Assembly: GCF_012927405.1 (NCBI RefSeq)
Contig: NZ_JABBGM010000001.1
Coordinates: 316,001-380,000 of the forward strand
Origin: Novosphingobium olei
GTDB taxonomy: Bacteria > Pseudomonadota > Alphaproteobacteria > Sphingomonadales > Sphingomonadaceae
Length of the DNA: 64,000 nt
Direction: 5' to 3'
Below the pieces are notes generated by a model, which was not told the DNA's origin, searched no databases, and worked only from the letters and a program-made list of their open reading frames with translations. Shown one piece after another: positions 45,001 through 52,054 of the stretch; the first letter of the stretch is position 1, and every line of letters begins with the position of its first letter. Made by a program: the position numbers and the translations under genes.

Positions 45001-45396
45001 ATGAACACCAACGTCATCCCCATGTTCGCTTTCAACGACCAGCAGCTTCGCGGCATCAAGATCGACGGTGAACCTTGGTTCGTCGGGGTAGATGCGTGCC
45101 GCTGCGTCGGGCTCGACATCTCGGCGGGCGCCGGTCAGCACACCTCGCGCCTCGATGCGGACGAGAAGAGGACGATCCGCCGCAAGGGGGTCATGGGAGA
45201 AAGCCATGAGCCTTCGGTCATCGCCCTTTTCGGTAAGTTCGATAGCCAGCTAGTCCTCGTCAGCCGCCCCGGCCTGTTCAAGCTGATCCAGCGCAGCAAC
45301 AAGCCCGAGGCCAAGGCCTTCGACCGCTACGTGCGCCACGAAGTCCTGCCGCAGATCATGGATAGCGGGGTGGCCCCGCGAACTTCATGGGGCTAA
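45001..45396 (+). CDS. BRO-N domain protein (phage antirepressor-like), copy 1
   Basis: A 131-residue protein made of one BRO-N domain: FAFNDQQLRGIKIDGEPWFVGVDACRCVGL, the central LDADEKRTIRR, and the typical SRPGLFKLIQRSNKPEAKAFDRYVRHEVLPQI end. BRO-N domains bind DNA and occur in phage antirepressors, usually fused to a C-terminal KilA/ANT domain that is missing here. The frame ends at TAA 45394-45396 right after HEVLPQIMDSG. The same frame then stays open into a second BRO-N domain. Likely role: regulation of the element's lysogeny or induction. Confidence 0.87.
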   Translation: MNTNVIPMFAFNDQQLRGIKIDGEPWFVGVDACRCVGLDISAGAGQHTSRLDADEKRTIRRKGVMGESHEPSVIALFGKFDSQLVLVSRPGLFKLIQRSNKPEAKAFDRYVRHEVLPQIMDSGVAPRTSWG

Positions 45397-45546
45397 AGTA
45401 GGCGGGGACATACGCTACGCCCTCCGCAGAGTAGACTTACCCCGTCTCAGACAAGGGGTTTCCCTCCATTTGATGGAGGCTTCACACGGCAACAGCGCCC
45501 CTTCGACTTCAACGGACACCAGCTGCGCACCATCGACCTCGACGGG

Positions 45547-45945
45547 GTGCCTCTCTTCCATGCCAAGGACGTGTGTGTGTGCATCGGGCTAACGACAGCC
45601 GGTGGCAAGTCACAGCACCTCACCGCACTGGACGCCGACGAACGGTCGCGGGTCTCTAAGCGGACCCTCGCTAACTCTCAGGGTCACGGCGCGGCGCAGG
45701 CATTTGTGGGCAGCACTGGGTCGGCGAACGCCGTCACCGAGAGCGGCCTTTACAAGTTGATCCTCCGCGCCAATCCGTCCCGCCCCGAAGTCGCCAAGTT
45801 CCAGAACTGGGTCACCCGCGACGTCCTGCCGTCCATCCGGATGACCGGCGGTTACCAGCTGCACGAAGAGGCCCACCCGACGTCGCATGCCGACGCTATG
45901 CAGCCATTTCGCCATAACCAGCCGATTAACCCTCCCTCTCGATAA
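45547..45945 (+). CDS. BRO-N domain protein, copy 2 (5' end lacks a usual start codon)
   Basis: From the GTG at 45547 this is a 132-residue protein with BRO-N phrases FHAKDVCVCIGL, LDADERSRVSKRT, VTESGLYKLILRANPSRPEVAKFQNWVTRDVLPSI. The domain really begins earlier in the same frame (about 45502: RPFDFNGHQLRTIDLDGV), where there is no ATG, GTG or TTG back to the TAA that ends copy 1 at 45396. So it starts at an internal GTG (truncating the fold), at CTG 45523, by readthrough, or it is a pseudogene. Copy 1 and copy 2 are divergent in sequence, so this is an old duplication. Small hairpins lie in the gap (45439-45459, 45463-45479). Confidence 0.7.
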   Translation: MPLFHAKDVCVCIGLTTAGGKSQHLTALDADERSRVSKRTLANSQGHGAAQAFVGSTGSANAVTESGLYKLILRANPSRPEVAKFQNWVTRDVLPSIRMTGGYQLHEEAHPTSHADAMQPFRHNQPINPPSR

Positions 45946-46240
45946 GGGAAACATTTTGCGCGCTGCTTGGCCGATTGGCCCTCACCCTCGGAGATAGAAC
46001 ATTAAAAGTTCGTCTGACGACCACGCTGCGAGGTGCGGTCAATTAGTCAGGCCTCTTGGAGATTGTACCTCCGCCCCCGGTCAGATCAAGGTTCCTTATT
46101 GGTTTCATTCAGGATCACCGCCGGACAACCAAGGCAATCTCCCGGATCGTTTCCCTGATCCTCCCCCCCCCCCTCCAGCCTCATTCGGCAGGAGGGTGAT
46201 TGCGGCTGTCTGCCGCGCCTCCCAAACGAAAGCCACACAC
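45946..46240. other. Gene-free stretch inside the element
   Basis: About 295 bp with no convincing gene on either strand. It contains an 11-C run (46163-46173) preceded by GATCCT. AGGATCACCGCCGG (about 46111-46124) echoes AGGATCACCGGCGG near 44931. It probably holds the promoter of the 46241 operon, but I cannot point to -35/-10 boxes with confidence. Confidence 0.4.
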
Positions 46241-47032
46241 ATGGAAATTACCGACAACACCTCTGCGCCCAACGACACGGTCCTCGTGTCTTCTGTCGAA
46301 GGTTACGGCACTTCGACTGATGCGCCATCCTACGACATCGCCCCCGAAGACCAGCACCACGTGGATGCTGTCATGCGCTTGGACCCGTTCCACGACGTTC
46401 TCGCCCCGTACGACCTTCCAGAAGGCCGCAGCTTCGGAAAGCTCAAGCTCACCGCGCTGACCCCCGACCTCCAGGGCGAAGTTCGCCAGCGTCTGCTGTC
46501 TGTCCCTGTCGATCAGCGCGAGGCGATGGAAGAGCAGTTCACTGCAGACGTCATCAAGCGCCTGCGCCCGAGCATTCGCGCTATGACCGGGCTTAGCAGC
46601 GAGGCCACGCCGTATCATCGCGAGATGATGGCGCTCACGCGGGAGTACAGCGACGCCGCCAAGGAGTTTGACCGCCTGAGCGACGAGCTTGTTGCCGTGG
46701 CCCATCATGTGACCAAGGTTGACCCTGAAACGGGCAAGGCGGTTGCGGTCCCCGTTTACAAGGTCTCTGCCGAGCGCCGCCGCGCGATTGAGGCAGAGCA
46801 GCACTCGCTCGCTATTCGCATGCGCCTTCTGCACACGGACGAAGGTCCGGGCTTGGAAGCTGCAAAGCGCCTGAAGCAGGCGATGTTCGAGACGGTGGAG
46901 GCCCGCAAGGAGATCGCCCGCCAGATCGACGAGAATGCGGAAGCAAAGCGTCGGGCTGCGCAGATCAATCGCGAAGACCGGATCAACTCGCAGGCAACCC
47001 GCCTCGCGGCGTTGAACCGGAACGCAACCTGA
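46241..47032 (+). CDS. Unknown protein of the element, mostly helical
   Basis: A 263-residue protein beginning MEITDNTSAPNDTVLVSS. The middle has PEGRSFGKLKLTALTPDLQGEVRQRLLSV, and the second half is long helices rich in Glu, Arg and Ala (for example EREYSDAAKEFDRL-like and ERRRAIEAEQHSLAIRMRLLH), suggesting coiled coil. I recognise no enzyme motif. The strongly charged helical make-up recalls phage scaffold or DNA-binding accessory proteins, but that is only impression. Its stop shares one base with the next ATG (TGATG). Confidence 0.72.
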   Translation: MEITDNTSAPNDTVLVSSVEGYGTSTDAPSYDIAPEDQHHVDAVMRLDPFHDVLAPYDLPEGRSFGKLKLTALTPDLQGEVRQRLLSVPVDQREAMEEQFTADVIKRLRPSIRAMTGLSSEATPYHREMMALTREYSDAAKEFDRLSDELVAVAHHVTKVDPETGKAVAVPVYKVSAERRRAIEAEQHSLAIRMRLLHTDEGPGLEAAKRLKQAMFETVEARKEIARQIDENAEAKRRAAQINREDRINSQATRLAALNRNAT

Positions 47033-47352
47033 TGCGCGGCTTCTATTCCATCAGCTCTCGGGTGCGGCGTGGCAGGCCGCCCCGGGACGATGGTCCGCAA
47101 GTCGATCCGTACTCGAGTGCGGCTGCAAACTACGCAGAGCGAACGCGGGAAACGGTCACGGAGATCGCGCCGGGGATGATCAGGATCGATATCGGCACGC
47201 CGATAGCCGAGACAGGTCGAATCGCCCCGGTCATGCCTCCGCCGTCACCGCCGGAAACCACAGACGCCCCTCAGGCCCTGTCGGCTGGTCAGCCCGCGCC
47301 CCGCAAGGAGCGGAGCTGGAAAGACGACTACGGGGTCTCTCGCAATCCGTGA
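47032..47352 (+). CDS. Unknown protein, Pro-rich, coupled to upstream gene
   Basis: A 106-residue protein starting MRGFYSISSRVRRGRPPRDD at an ATG that overlaps the previous stop by one base. The middle is TVTEIAPGMIRIDIGTPIAET; the second half is Pro-rich (PVMPPPSPPETTDAP) and ends RSWKDDYGVSRNP. No motif is recognised. Translational coupling suggests it works with the helical protein upstream. A terminator follows at 47512. Confidence 0.65.
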   Translation: MRGFYSISSRVRRGRPPRDDGPQVDPYSSAAANYAERTRETVTEIAPGMIRIDIGTPIAETGRIAPVMPPPSPPETTDAPQALSAGQPAPRKERSWKDDYGVSRNP

Positions 47353-47511
47353 GCCCGTGACGGCGGCGGGGCATCCTTAGGAACACGATACGCCCCTCCG
47401 CCAGCCGCGACCCTTCGATGGGTCGTCTGCACTCTGGGATGACCTTCAGGCCCTCGTGGCCCTTTCGTCCCTGAACAAATCCAAGCCCAACAACCGAACC
47501 CGCACGCAAGC

Positions 47512-47541
47512 GCCCCTGTCGGAAACCCGGCAGGGGCCTTT
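47512..47541 (+). terminator. Terminator within the element
   Basis: GCCCCTGTCGG (47512-47522) pairs with CCGGCAGGGGC (47527-47537), with one G-T, an AAAC loop and then CTTTGG. It lies 160 nt after the 47032-47352 gene and 27 nt before the next one, separating two transcription units. Confidence 0.6.
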
Positions 47542-47567
47542 GGCGTGCCAGTAGGAGACCACCTCCC

Positions 47568-47792
47568 ATGTCACACTCATTCCGCTCCGCCATCAACGCC
47601 AAGTGCAAGGAGTGCACGTACGACCCGCTCAGCCGTGGAACATGGCGCGAGCAAGTCGCAGACTGCGTCAATGGCGGCTGCCCGCTCCATGCGCTCCGCC
47701 CGGTGCCTCGAGAGGCCACCATCAGCGGCAAGCCGTGCCCTGCAAAGGTCGCGGTCATCAGGGCGAAGCTCGCCCAATCCTTGGCGGCTTAA
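47568..47792 (+). CDS. Small Cys-rich (zinc-binding type) phage protein
   Basis: A 74-residue protein: NAKCKECTYDPLSRGTWREQ followed by VADCVNGGCPLHALRPV. Four cysteines in a CxxC...CxxxxC arrangement suggest a small zinc site. Proteins with this pattern recur in prophages of alpha- and gammaproteobacteria, function unknown. AGGAG (47553-47557) lies upstream, but CTCC at 47563-47566 could pair with it. It is the best sign that the element has a phage origin. Confidence 0.72.
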   Translation: MSHSFRSAINAKCKECTYDPLSRGTWREQVADCVNGGCPLHALRPVPREATISGKPCPAKVAVIRAKLAQSLAA

Positions 47793-47947
47793 AGGCCCCG
47801 TTTCGAGACGCAGGAGGCCCGTCGGCCTGTGCTGGGTACTCCCGGTGCACCGAGGGAGCCTTCGCGTCTCCTGCCCCCGAAAACGCTGCGAAAAGCAGCA
47901 ACGAACAAACCCCCTGAGCGCGGTCTGTTCAAAGAAAGCACCTCCCA

Positions 47948-48142
47948 ATGACCACACCCATTTCAGCCTGCCGGTTCCCGGCGGCGACCTTCGCGGCCCG
48001 CTTGGGCAATGCGACACGCGACATCTTCGCTCGCTTTGCGCTCCGGGAACCTGCGGATGCCCTGAGGGCGTTCCTGATGACGCAGGACGACGCCTCAGAG
48101 TTGCGCCCCGCACCCGGCTGGTTTTTCCGCGCGGGCCGATAG
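47948..48142 (+). CDS. Hypothetical small protein
   Basis: A 64-residue frame, MTTPISACRFPAATFAARLG, ending PAPGWFFRAGR. It has an amphipathic helix in the middle (NATRDIFARFALREPADALRAFLM). The region before the ATG (CACCTCCCA) is almost the same as before the 47568 gene and is not a classical ribosome site. The amino-acid profile is plausible for a real gene, but no family is recognised. Confidence 0.45.
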   Translation: MTTPISACRFPAATFAARLGNATRDIFARFALREPADALRAFLMTQDDASELRPAPGWFFRAGR

Positions 48143-48297
48143 TTTTCCTGCAAAAATCCGAAGCGGCATAACGCATCGGAGAAGAGCGCCATTCCCCCCT
48201 TGGGGGTGCCCAGTTGGCCGTGGGAGGCCCGCCGCCGGTGCAGTTACGCTGGTCCCTAGAGGGCTGGCGGTGTCACCGGCGGCACTCCGGCCTGCAA

Positions 48298-48438
48298 TCA
48301 GTCGGAGAGGGTGCGGCTATCGCGGCCCTTGCTGCTGGCTTCCCGAGCCGCGCGATCCAGCCTGAGCTTCTCCAGAAAGTCGTTCTGTCGCTTGACCGCA
48401 ACTGCGCCTTTGCCGCTGATCACTTTGTCCGTCTCCAT
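48298..48438 (-). CDS. Small charged protein, 46 residues, opposite strand
   Basis: A short frame that reads METDKVISGKGAVAVKRQND and then FLEKLRLDRAAREASSKGRD, ending SRTLSD. A strong GGGAGG site is five bases before the ATG (complement of 48444-48449). Codon third positions favour G/C. The peptide is hydrophilic and helical, like many small regulatory or phage proteins. It is the only minus-strand gene seen in the element. The plus-strand frame across it (48214-48483) is less convincing. Confidence 0.55.
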   Translation of the reverse strand: METDKVISGKGAVAVKRQNDFLEKLRLDRAAREASSKGRDSRTLSD

Positions 48439-48632
48439 CTATGCCTCCCGTTCCCGCCCAGTGCGGAGCCGTCGCCTTACTGAGGTGGGGAGGGGCCGGA
48501 AGGGGACCGTTCCACATGCCAGAATGCTTTGAGTCGAAGCGGGTCGATCCTGCGGCAGGCCGTTCTCCCGCATCCTAGCTTGCCCTTACAAGATGGCGTA
48601 ACGGTCGTTGCGCAAGGTTGTTGGAGCCTCTT

Positions 48633-49310
48633 ATGTGCCGTGTTGCCGCCTATTATCGTGTCTCGACCGATTCCCAACGTCGCTCAGGACTCGGTCTGGA
48701 TGCCCAGCGCCAGTCAGTGCGATCACTCTGCAACAGCAGGGGGTGGGAGATCGTTGCCGAGTTTACCGAGGTTGAGAGCGGCAAGCGGAATGACCGGCCT
48801 CAGCTCCAAGCGGCTCTTGACCACGCTCGACTGACCGGTGCGAAGCTTGTGGTAGCGAAGCTCGACCGCCTCAGCCGCAATGCCGCCTTCACGCTTCAAC
48901 TACGTAACAGCGGCGTTGACTTCACCTGCGCAGATAACCCGGACGTCAACCGCCTCACAATCGGACTGCTTGCGGTAATCAATGAGGACGAGCGAGAGCG
49001 CATCTCGGAGCGGACGAAGGCAGCACTAGCAGCGGCGAAGGCCCGAGGGCAGAAGCTAGGGAACCCCAACGGAGCCGCAGCACTTCGCCGGGCGGGGAAG
49101 GGTAATGAGGCTGCGGTCAAAGGTATGATAGCGCGGGCTGACGCGTTTGCTGAGAGCCTGCGCGACACCGTCGTAGCCCTTCAGTCATCCGGCATCTCGA
49201 CCCTCACAGCGATGGCCGCAGCGTTGAACGACAACCACATCAAAACGGCACGAGCCGGTGTGTGGCACACGTCTTCCGTTAGGAACTTGCTAGGACGGTT
49301 GGGCCTCTAA
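48633..49310 (+). CDS. Serine recombinase (resolvase/invertase family)
   Basis: A 225-residue recombinase. The catalytic N-terminus is CRVAAYYRVSTDSQRRSGLG (nucleophile Ser11), followed by the resolvase core phrases FTEVESGKRNDRPQL, LVVAKLDRLSRN and ERERISERTKAALAAAKARG. The C-terminal part (about 140-225) ends in a helix-turn-helix-like tail VWHTSSVRNLLGRLG. GGAG six bases upstream supports ATG 48633. It lacks the long zinc domain of large serine integrases, so it resembles a resolvase/invertase. The element already has a tyrosine integrase, so this may be a nested mobile remnant or a DNA switch. Confidence 0.88.
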   Translation: MCRVAAYYRVSTDSQRRSGLGLDAQRQSVRSLCNSRGWEIVAEFTEVESGKRNDRPQLQAALDHARLTGAKLVVAKLDRLSRNAAFTLQLRNSGVDFTCADNPDVNRLTIGLLAVINEDERERISERTKAALAAAKARGQKLGNPNGAAALRRAGKGNEAAVKGMIARADAFAESLRDTVVALQSSGISTLTAMAAALNDNHIKTARAGVWHTSSVRNLLGRLGL

Positions 49311-49452
49311 AGTTGCGTCCATGCTCGTAGCCATGTGTGACAGCAGAGCGAAGTCCGCCGCAGCCAACATGCCCGAGGTGGATTAGTCCACGAACCAAAT
49401 CATTGGCCGCCGTGGCCCAGCACGAACGCAAGCTCCCTACAGACCGGACTAG

Positions 49453-49740
49453 CTGCCCCTTGAGGCTACCAAGGCACGCGGGGCGAAGCTGGGGAATCCT
49501 AACGGTGCCGCAGCGATCCGCAGGGCTGGGAAGGGGACTGCAGCGGCCCTTGAGGCCGTGCGGGCGAACGCTTCGGAGCGGGCGGCGGAGTATGCAGAGA
49601 CGCTTGCCGATGTGCGGGCGGCTGGTGCGACCTCGCTTGCCGAGATTGCGAAGGAACTGAACCTGCGCGGCATCGTGACACCACGCGGAGGGCAGTGGCA
49701 CCCGTCGTCGGTTCGCAATCTGATGCAGCGCTTAGGTTAG
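49453..49740 (+). pseudogene. C-terminal remnant of a second serine recombinase
   Basis: From 49453 the frame reads EATKARGAKLGNPNGAAAIRRAGKG and ends GGQWHPSSVRNLMQRLG, closely parallel to the tail of the intact recombinase just upstream (KARGQKLGNPNGAAALRRAGKG, VWHTSSVRNLLGRLG). It lacks the catalytic domain, and a TAG (49450-49452) closes the frame directly before. The 142 bp between the two genes have no coding signal. The sequence is a truncated paralogue, probably from deletion between tandem copies. Confidence 0.8.
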
Positions 49741-49821
49741 TCCGCGCGTCTTTTCCCTATGCCCTGCTTTTTTTAACCTGTTTTGGCGCGTACGCGTTGC
49801 AGGCCGCGAATGGGGTGAAAT

Positions 49822-50583
49822 ATGCCAGCAACCGTTATTGAATGGGATGGACGCGATGGTGCGGCGGGTCTGTTGAAGCTAATCCTGTCGGATGACCTTC
49901 GGAGTACCTTCTCAATCTTTCGCGGCCAAGGGAGCGCTAGTTGGCCTCTTATTCCCAGCCTTTACCGGCACAACAGTGCGCAAGACCCCTTCCCGGAATC
50001 GCACTTTGAGATCGGTGAGAAGCAGCTCATCGATGCTTTCTTTGCGCGAGCTGCAACTCAGCTGGGGCAGCTCAAGCGAAGCACGCTCAACGACCTTGTC
50101 ATAGCGCAACATTTTGGGGTGCCCACCCGTCTGCTTGATTGGACATGCGATCCGCTGATTGCCATGTATTTTGCAGTCGAAGATGAACAGGAAGTGGACG
50201 CCGCGCTCTTTGTGCTTGATGCGGACATTGGGCCGTTTCTGGTATCAAGCATACCGCAGACTTACAAAGGCCCAGTTCTCCGCATCAATCCACCTGCATT
50301 AGATTCGCGTGTTTCTGCTCAAAAGAGCGTTTTCACAATTCAAGAGTTCGGAAGCGGGCCGATTTTCACTCCGCTCGACCAGCGGGATTTCGAGGCTTAC
50401 CCATCTGGATTCGAGCCTAGGCTGCACAAGATCGTGATACCAAAGGCAGCCAAGGGGCAGGTGCTGCTAGACCTCATGTTTATGGGCACTGACGCCTCAA
50501 CCGTTTATCCCGGTCTAGAAGGCATAGGCCGACGGCTGGCCGCGCTCACCCGAGCTGTCGGCTATGGGAACGATATTTTTTAG
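49822..50583 (+). CDS. FRG domain-containing protein (possible defence cargo)
   Basis: A 253-residue protein. The name-giving FRG motif is SIFRGQGSASWPLIPSLYR (about 31-49), and the second conserved block is LVIAQHFGVPTRLLDWTCDPLIAMYFAV (about 92-119). It ends with GLEGIGRRLAALTRAVG. FRG proteins are of uncertain function but are frequent in mobile and defence islands, and the fold is suspected to be a nuclease or NAD-related effector. The gene is clearly poorer in G/C than the flanks and lies 135 bp from attR, the typical place of cargo. GGGGTGA precedes the ATG. Confidence 0.88.
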   Translation: MPATVIEWDGRDGAAGLLKLILSDDLRSTFSIFRGQGSASWPLIPSLYRHNSAQDPFPESHFEIGEKQLIDAFFARAATQLGQLKRSTLNDLVIAQHFGVPTRLLDWTCDPLIAMYFAVEDEQEVDAALFVLDADIGPFLVSSIPQTYKGPVLRINPPALDSRVSAQKSVFTIQEFGSGPIFTPLDQRDFEAYPSGFEPRLHKIVIPKAAKGQVLLDLMFMGTDASTVYPGLEGIGRRLAALTRAVGYGNDIF

Positions 50584-50649
50584 TCGGGTGCATCTCTCGC
50601 GTGCGGTGGACAATCCTCAAACATCCGGATTGCGACCGCCCCACCCGAT

Positions 50650-50704
50650 TGCTACACAATGCCCCACAGGGACTGTCGGAAACTGACGGTTTTCTGAGGT
50701 TTTC
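50650..50704. repeat. Right integrase arm sites
   Basis: TGCTACACAA (50650-50659) matches 43061-43070 in the same orientation, and 50675-50704 is the imperfect inverted partner of 43025-43053. They lie in the gap between the FRG gene and attR. The remaining bases of that gap hold no gene. Confidence 0.6.
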
Positions 50705-50718
50705 TGGACGAAGCCACT

Positions 50719-50745
50719 AATCTAGCCCTGTCCACCACCAGCCTT
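50719..50745. repeat. attR: second copy of the 27-bp tRNA-Tyr 3' repeat
   Basis: Identical to 42989-43015 over 27 bases; bases just outside differ on both sides. It contains only the 3' part of tRNA-Tyr and is not a tRNA by itself. Confidence 0.9.
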
Positions 50746-50834
50746 TCCCGCGCTGTCGGCGCAGAGCCAGCCCCGGCTTAATCGACCGATTAATTGCCTT
50801 GCACGCCCTTGCGTGCTGCGGCACCCTTGCGTCC

Positions 50835-51671
50835 ATGAACACGATAAGAATTTCGGTAACGGGAGGGATCGCCATCACGGCCGACGAGTTCGGCCCCAAG
50901 GGCGCGCCGACGGTCGTTCTCGGCCATGGCGGAGGGCAGACGCGCCACAGCTGGGACCGCGCGGGGCACGAACTGGCCGAGGCGGGCTACCACGTGCTCA
51001 ACTACGATCTGCTCGGCCACGGCGAAAGCGACTGGGAACCCGAAGGAGATTATTCGATCCTGCGCCGGGTCGAGGACCTGCGTTGCATCATCGAGGCGGC
51101 CGGCCGGCCCTATGCCTTCGTCGGGGCATCGCTGGGCGGCTTGTCGGCGATGGCGGCTGCAAGCCATGGGCTCGAACCGGCGGCGATCGTTTTGGTCGAC
51201 GTGGTCGCCAAGCTCGCACCTGCAGGCGTAGAGCGCATCGTCGGCTTCATGACCGCCAACCCCGACGGCTTTGCCAGCATCGAGGAAGCAGCGGACGCGA
51301 TTTCGGCCTATTACCCCGATCGACCGCGCCCGACCAAGCTCGATGGCTTGCGCAAGAACTTGCGTGAAGGCGACGACGGGCGATTCCGGTGGCACTGGGA
51401 TCCCCGCTTCATCCAGGGCGAGCGGGACCACCAGACCATCCCCGACATGCTGAGCGCGTCGGACTGGGGCAAGCGCATTCCCACGTTGCTGGTGCGCGGA
51501 ATGAAATCCGACATCGTGACCGACGAGGGGGTGGAGGACTTGCGCCGCAGGGTACCGACGCTCGAGGTCGCGGACATCGGCAATGCCGGGCACATGGTGG
51601 CGGGCGACCGAAACGACCTGTTCAATGCTGCCGTGATCGGTTTCCTCGCGCGGGTCATGCCGCCGCATTGA
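50835..51671 (+). CDS. Alpha/beta hydrolase
   Basis: A 278-residue hydrolase. It has the oxyanion-type loop VVLGHGGGQTRHSWDRAG (about 27-44), LLGHGESDW, the nucleophile elbow VGASLGGLSAMA (Ser at about 99), an acid in MKSDIVTDEG and the catalytic His in IGNAGHMVAGD (about 257). The fold is of the epoxide hydrolase/lactonase/esterase type; the exact substrate is unknown. The ATG at 50835 gives the natural start; longer frames run back toward attR. It is the first chromosomal gene right of the element. Confidence 0.88.
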   Translation: MNTIRISVTGGIAITADEFGPKGAPTVVLGHGGGQTRHSWDRAGHELAEAGYHVLNYDLLGHGESDWEPEGDYSILRRVEDLRCIIEAAGRPYAFVGASLGGLSAMAAASHGLEPAAIVLVDVVAKLAPAGVERIVGFMTANPDGFASIEEAADAISAYYPDRPRPTKLDGLRKNLREGDDGRFRWHWDPRFIQGERDHQTIPDMLSASDWGKRIPTLLVRGMKSDIVTDEGVEDLRRRVPTLEVADIGNAGHMVAGDRNDLFNAAVIGFLARVMPPH

Positions 51672-51681
51672 CCTGTAGCGA

Positions 51682-51894
51682 TCAACTGGGCGCGCGGGGC
51701 GCGCCTGGTGCGGGCGGATGGTGGTGGAAGGCAAAAGGCAGGTTGCGCTCAAGTGCCGCAAGCGCCTCTGTCTCGGCATAGCCAGCATAGTCGCGCAGGA
51801 AGCGCAGGGCGACGCCGCGTGCCACCTGGATCGCGTCGCATTCCGGCACCGGCAACCGGCACACGGGGCAGATTTCAAGCGATCGATGCGGCAA
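51682..51894 (-). CDS. Small CxxC protein, hypothetical
   Basis: A 70-residue frame starting (TTG) LPHRSLEICPVCRLPVPECD, with a CxxC and a further Cys suggesting a small zinc knuckle. It then has a helix RGVALRFLRDYAGYAETEALAALERN and a Pro-rich tail. GGAG seven bases upstream of the TTG supports translation. It lies 10 bp from the stop of the alpha/beta hydrolase (convergent). No family is recognised. Confidence 0.5.
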   Translation of the reverse strand: MPHRSLEICPVCRLPVPECDAIQVARGVALRFLRDYAGYAETEALAALERNLPFAFHHHPPAPGAPRAPS

Positions 51895-52054
51895 GCGTCA
51901 ACTCCATCAGACCGGGGCCAAGCCGCCCCGACGGCTCGCATAGCGTCAACAAGTCATTGAACAAGCGTATAAATACAGGATTTGGATGTGCTGCGGCGAT
52001 CGGCGCGGACGCCGATGGCCCAGTGCGCTTGTCCCCGCTGCCGTCTGCGCCTAG

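Larger units (their letters stand above)
43016..50745. mobile_element. tRNA-Tyr-integrated element of about 7.7 kb (satellite-like or decayed prophage)
   Basis: The segment between the two 27-bp repeats carries its own integrase beside attL, inverted arm-type sites just inside both ends, and a gene set unlike the flanks. It includes two BRO-N proteins, small unknown proteins, a serine recombinase plus a truncated second one, and an FRG-domain protein next to attR. Gene density is lower than in the flanks and some parts are visibly richer in A/T. No structural, packaging, replication or conjugation gene was recognised. It may be a phage satellite, a decayed prophage or a small genomic island. 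Confidence 0.85.

Noticed and set aside
48214..48483. Plus-strand 89-codon frame in the island
   Set aside because: Its Cys/Trp/Arg mix is not protein-like and it covers the better-supported minus-strand 46-residue gene with its GGGAGG site.
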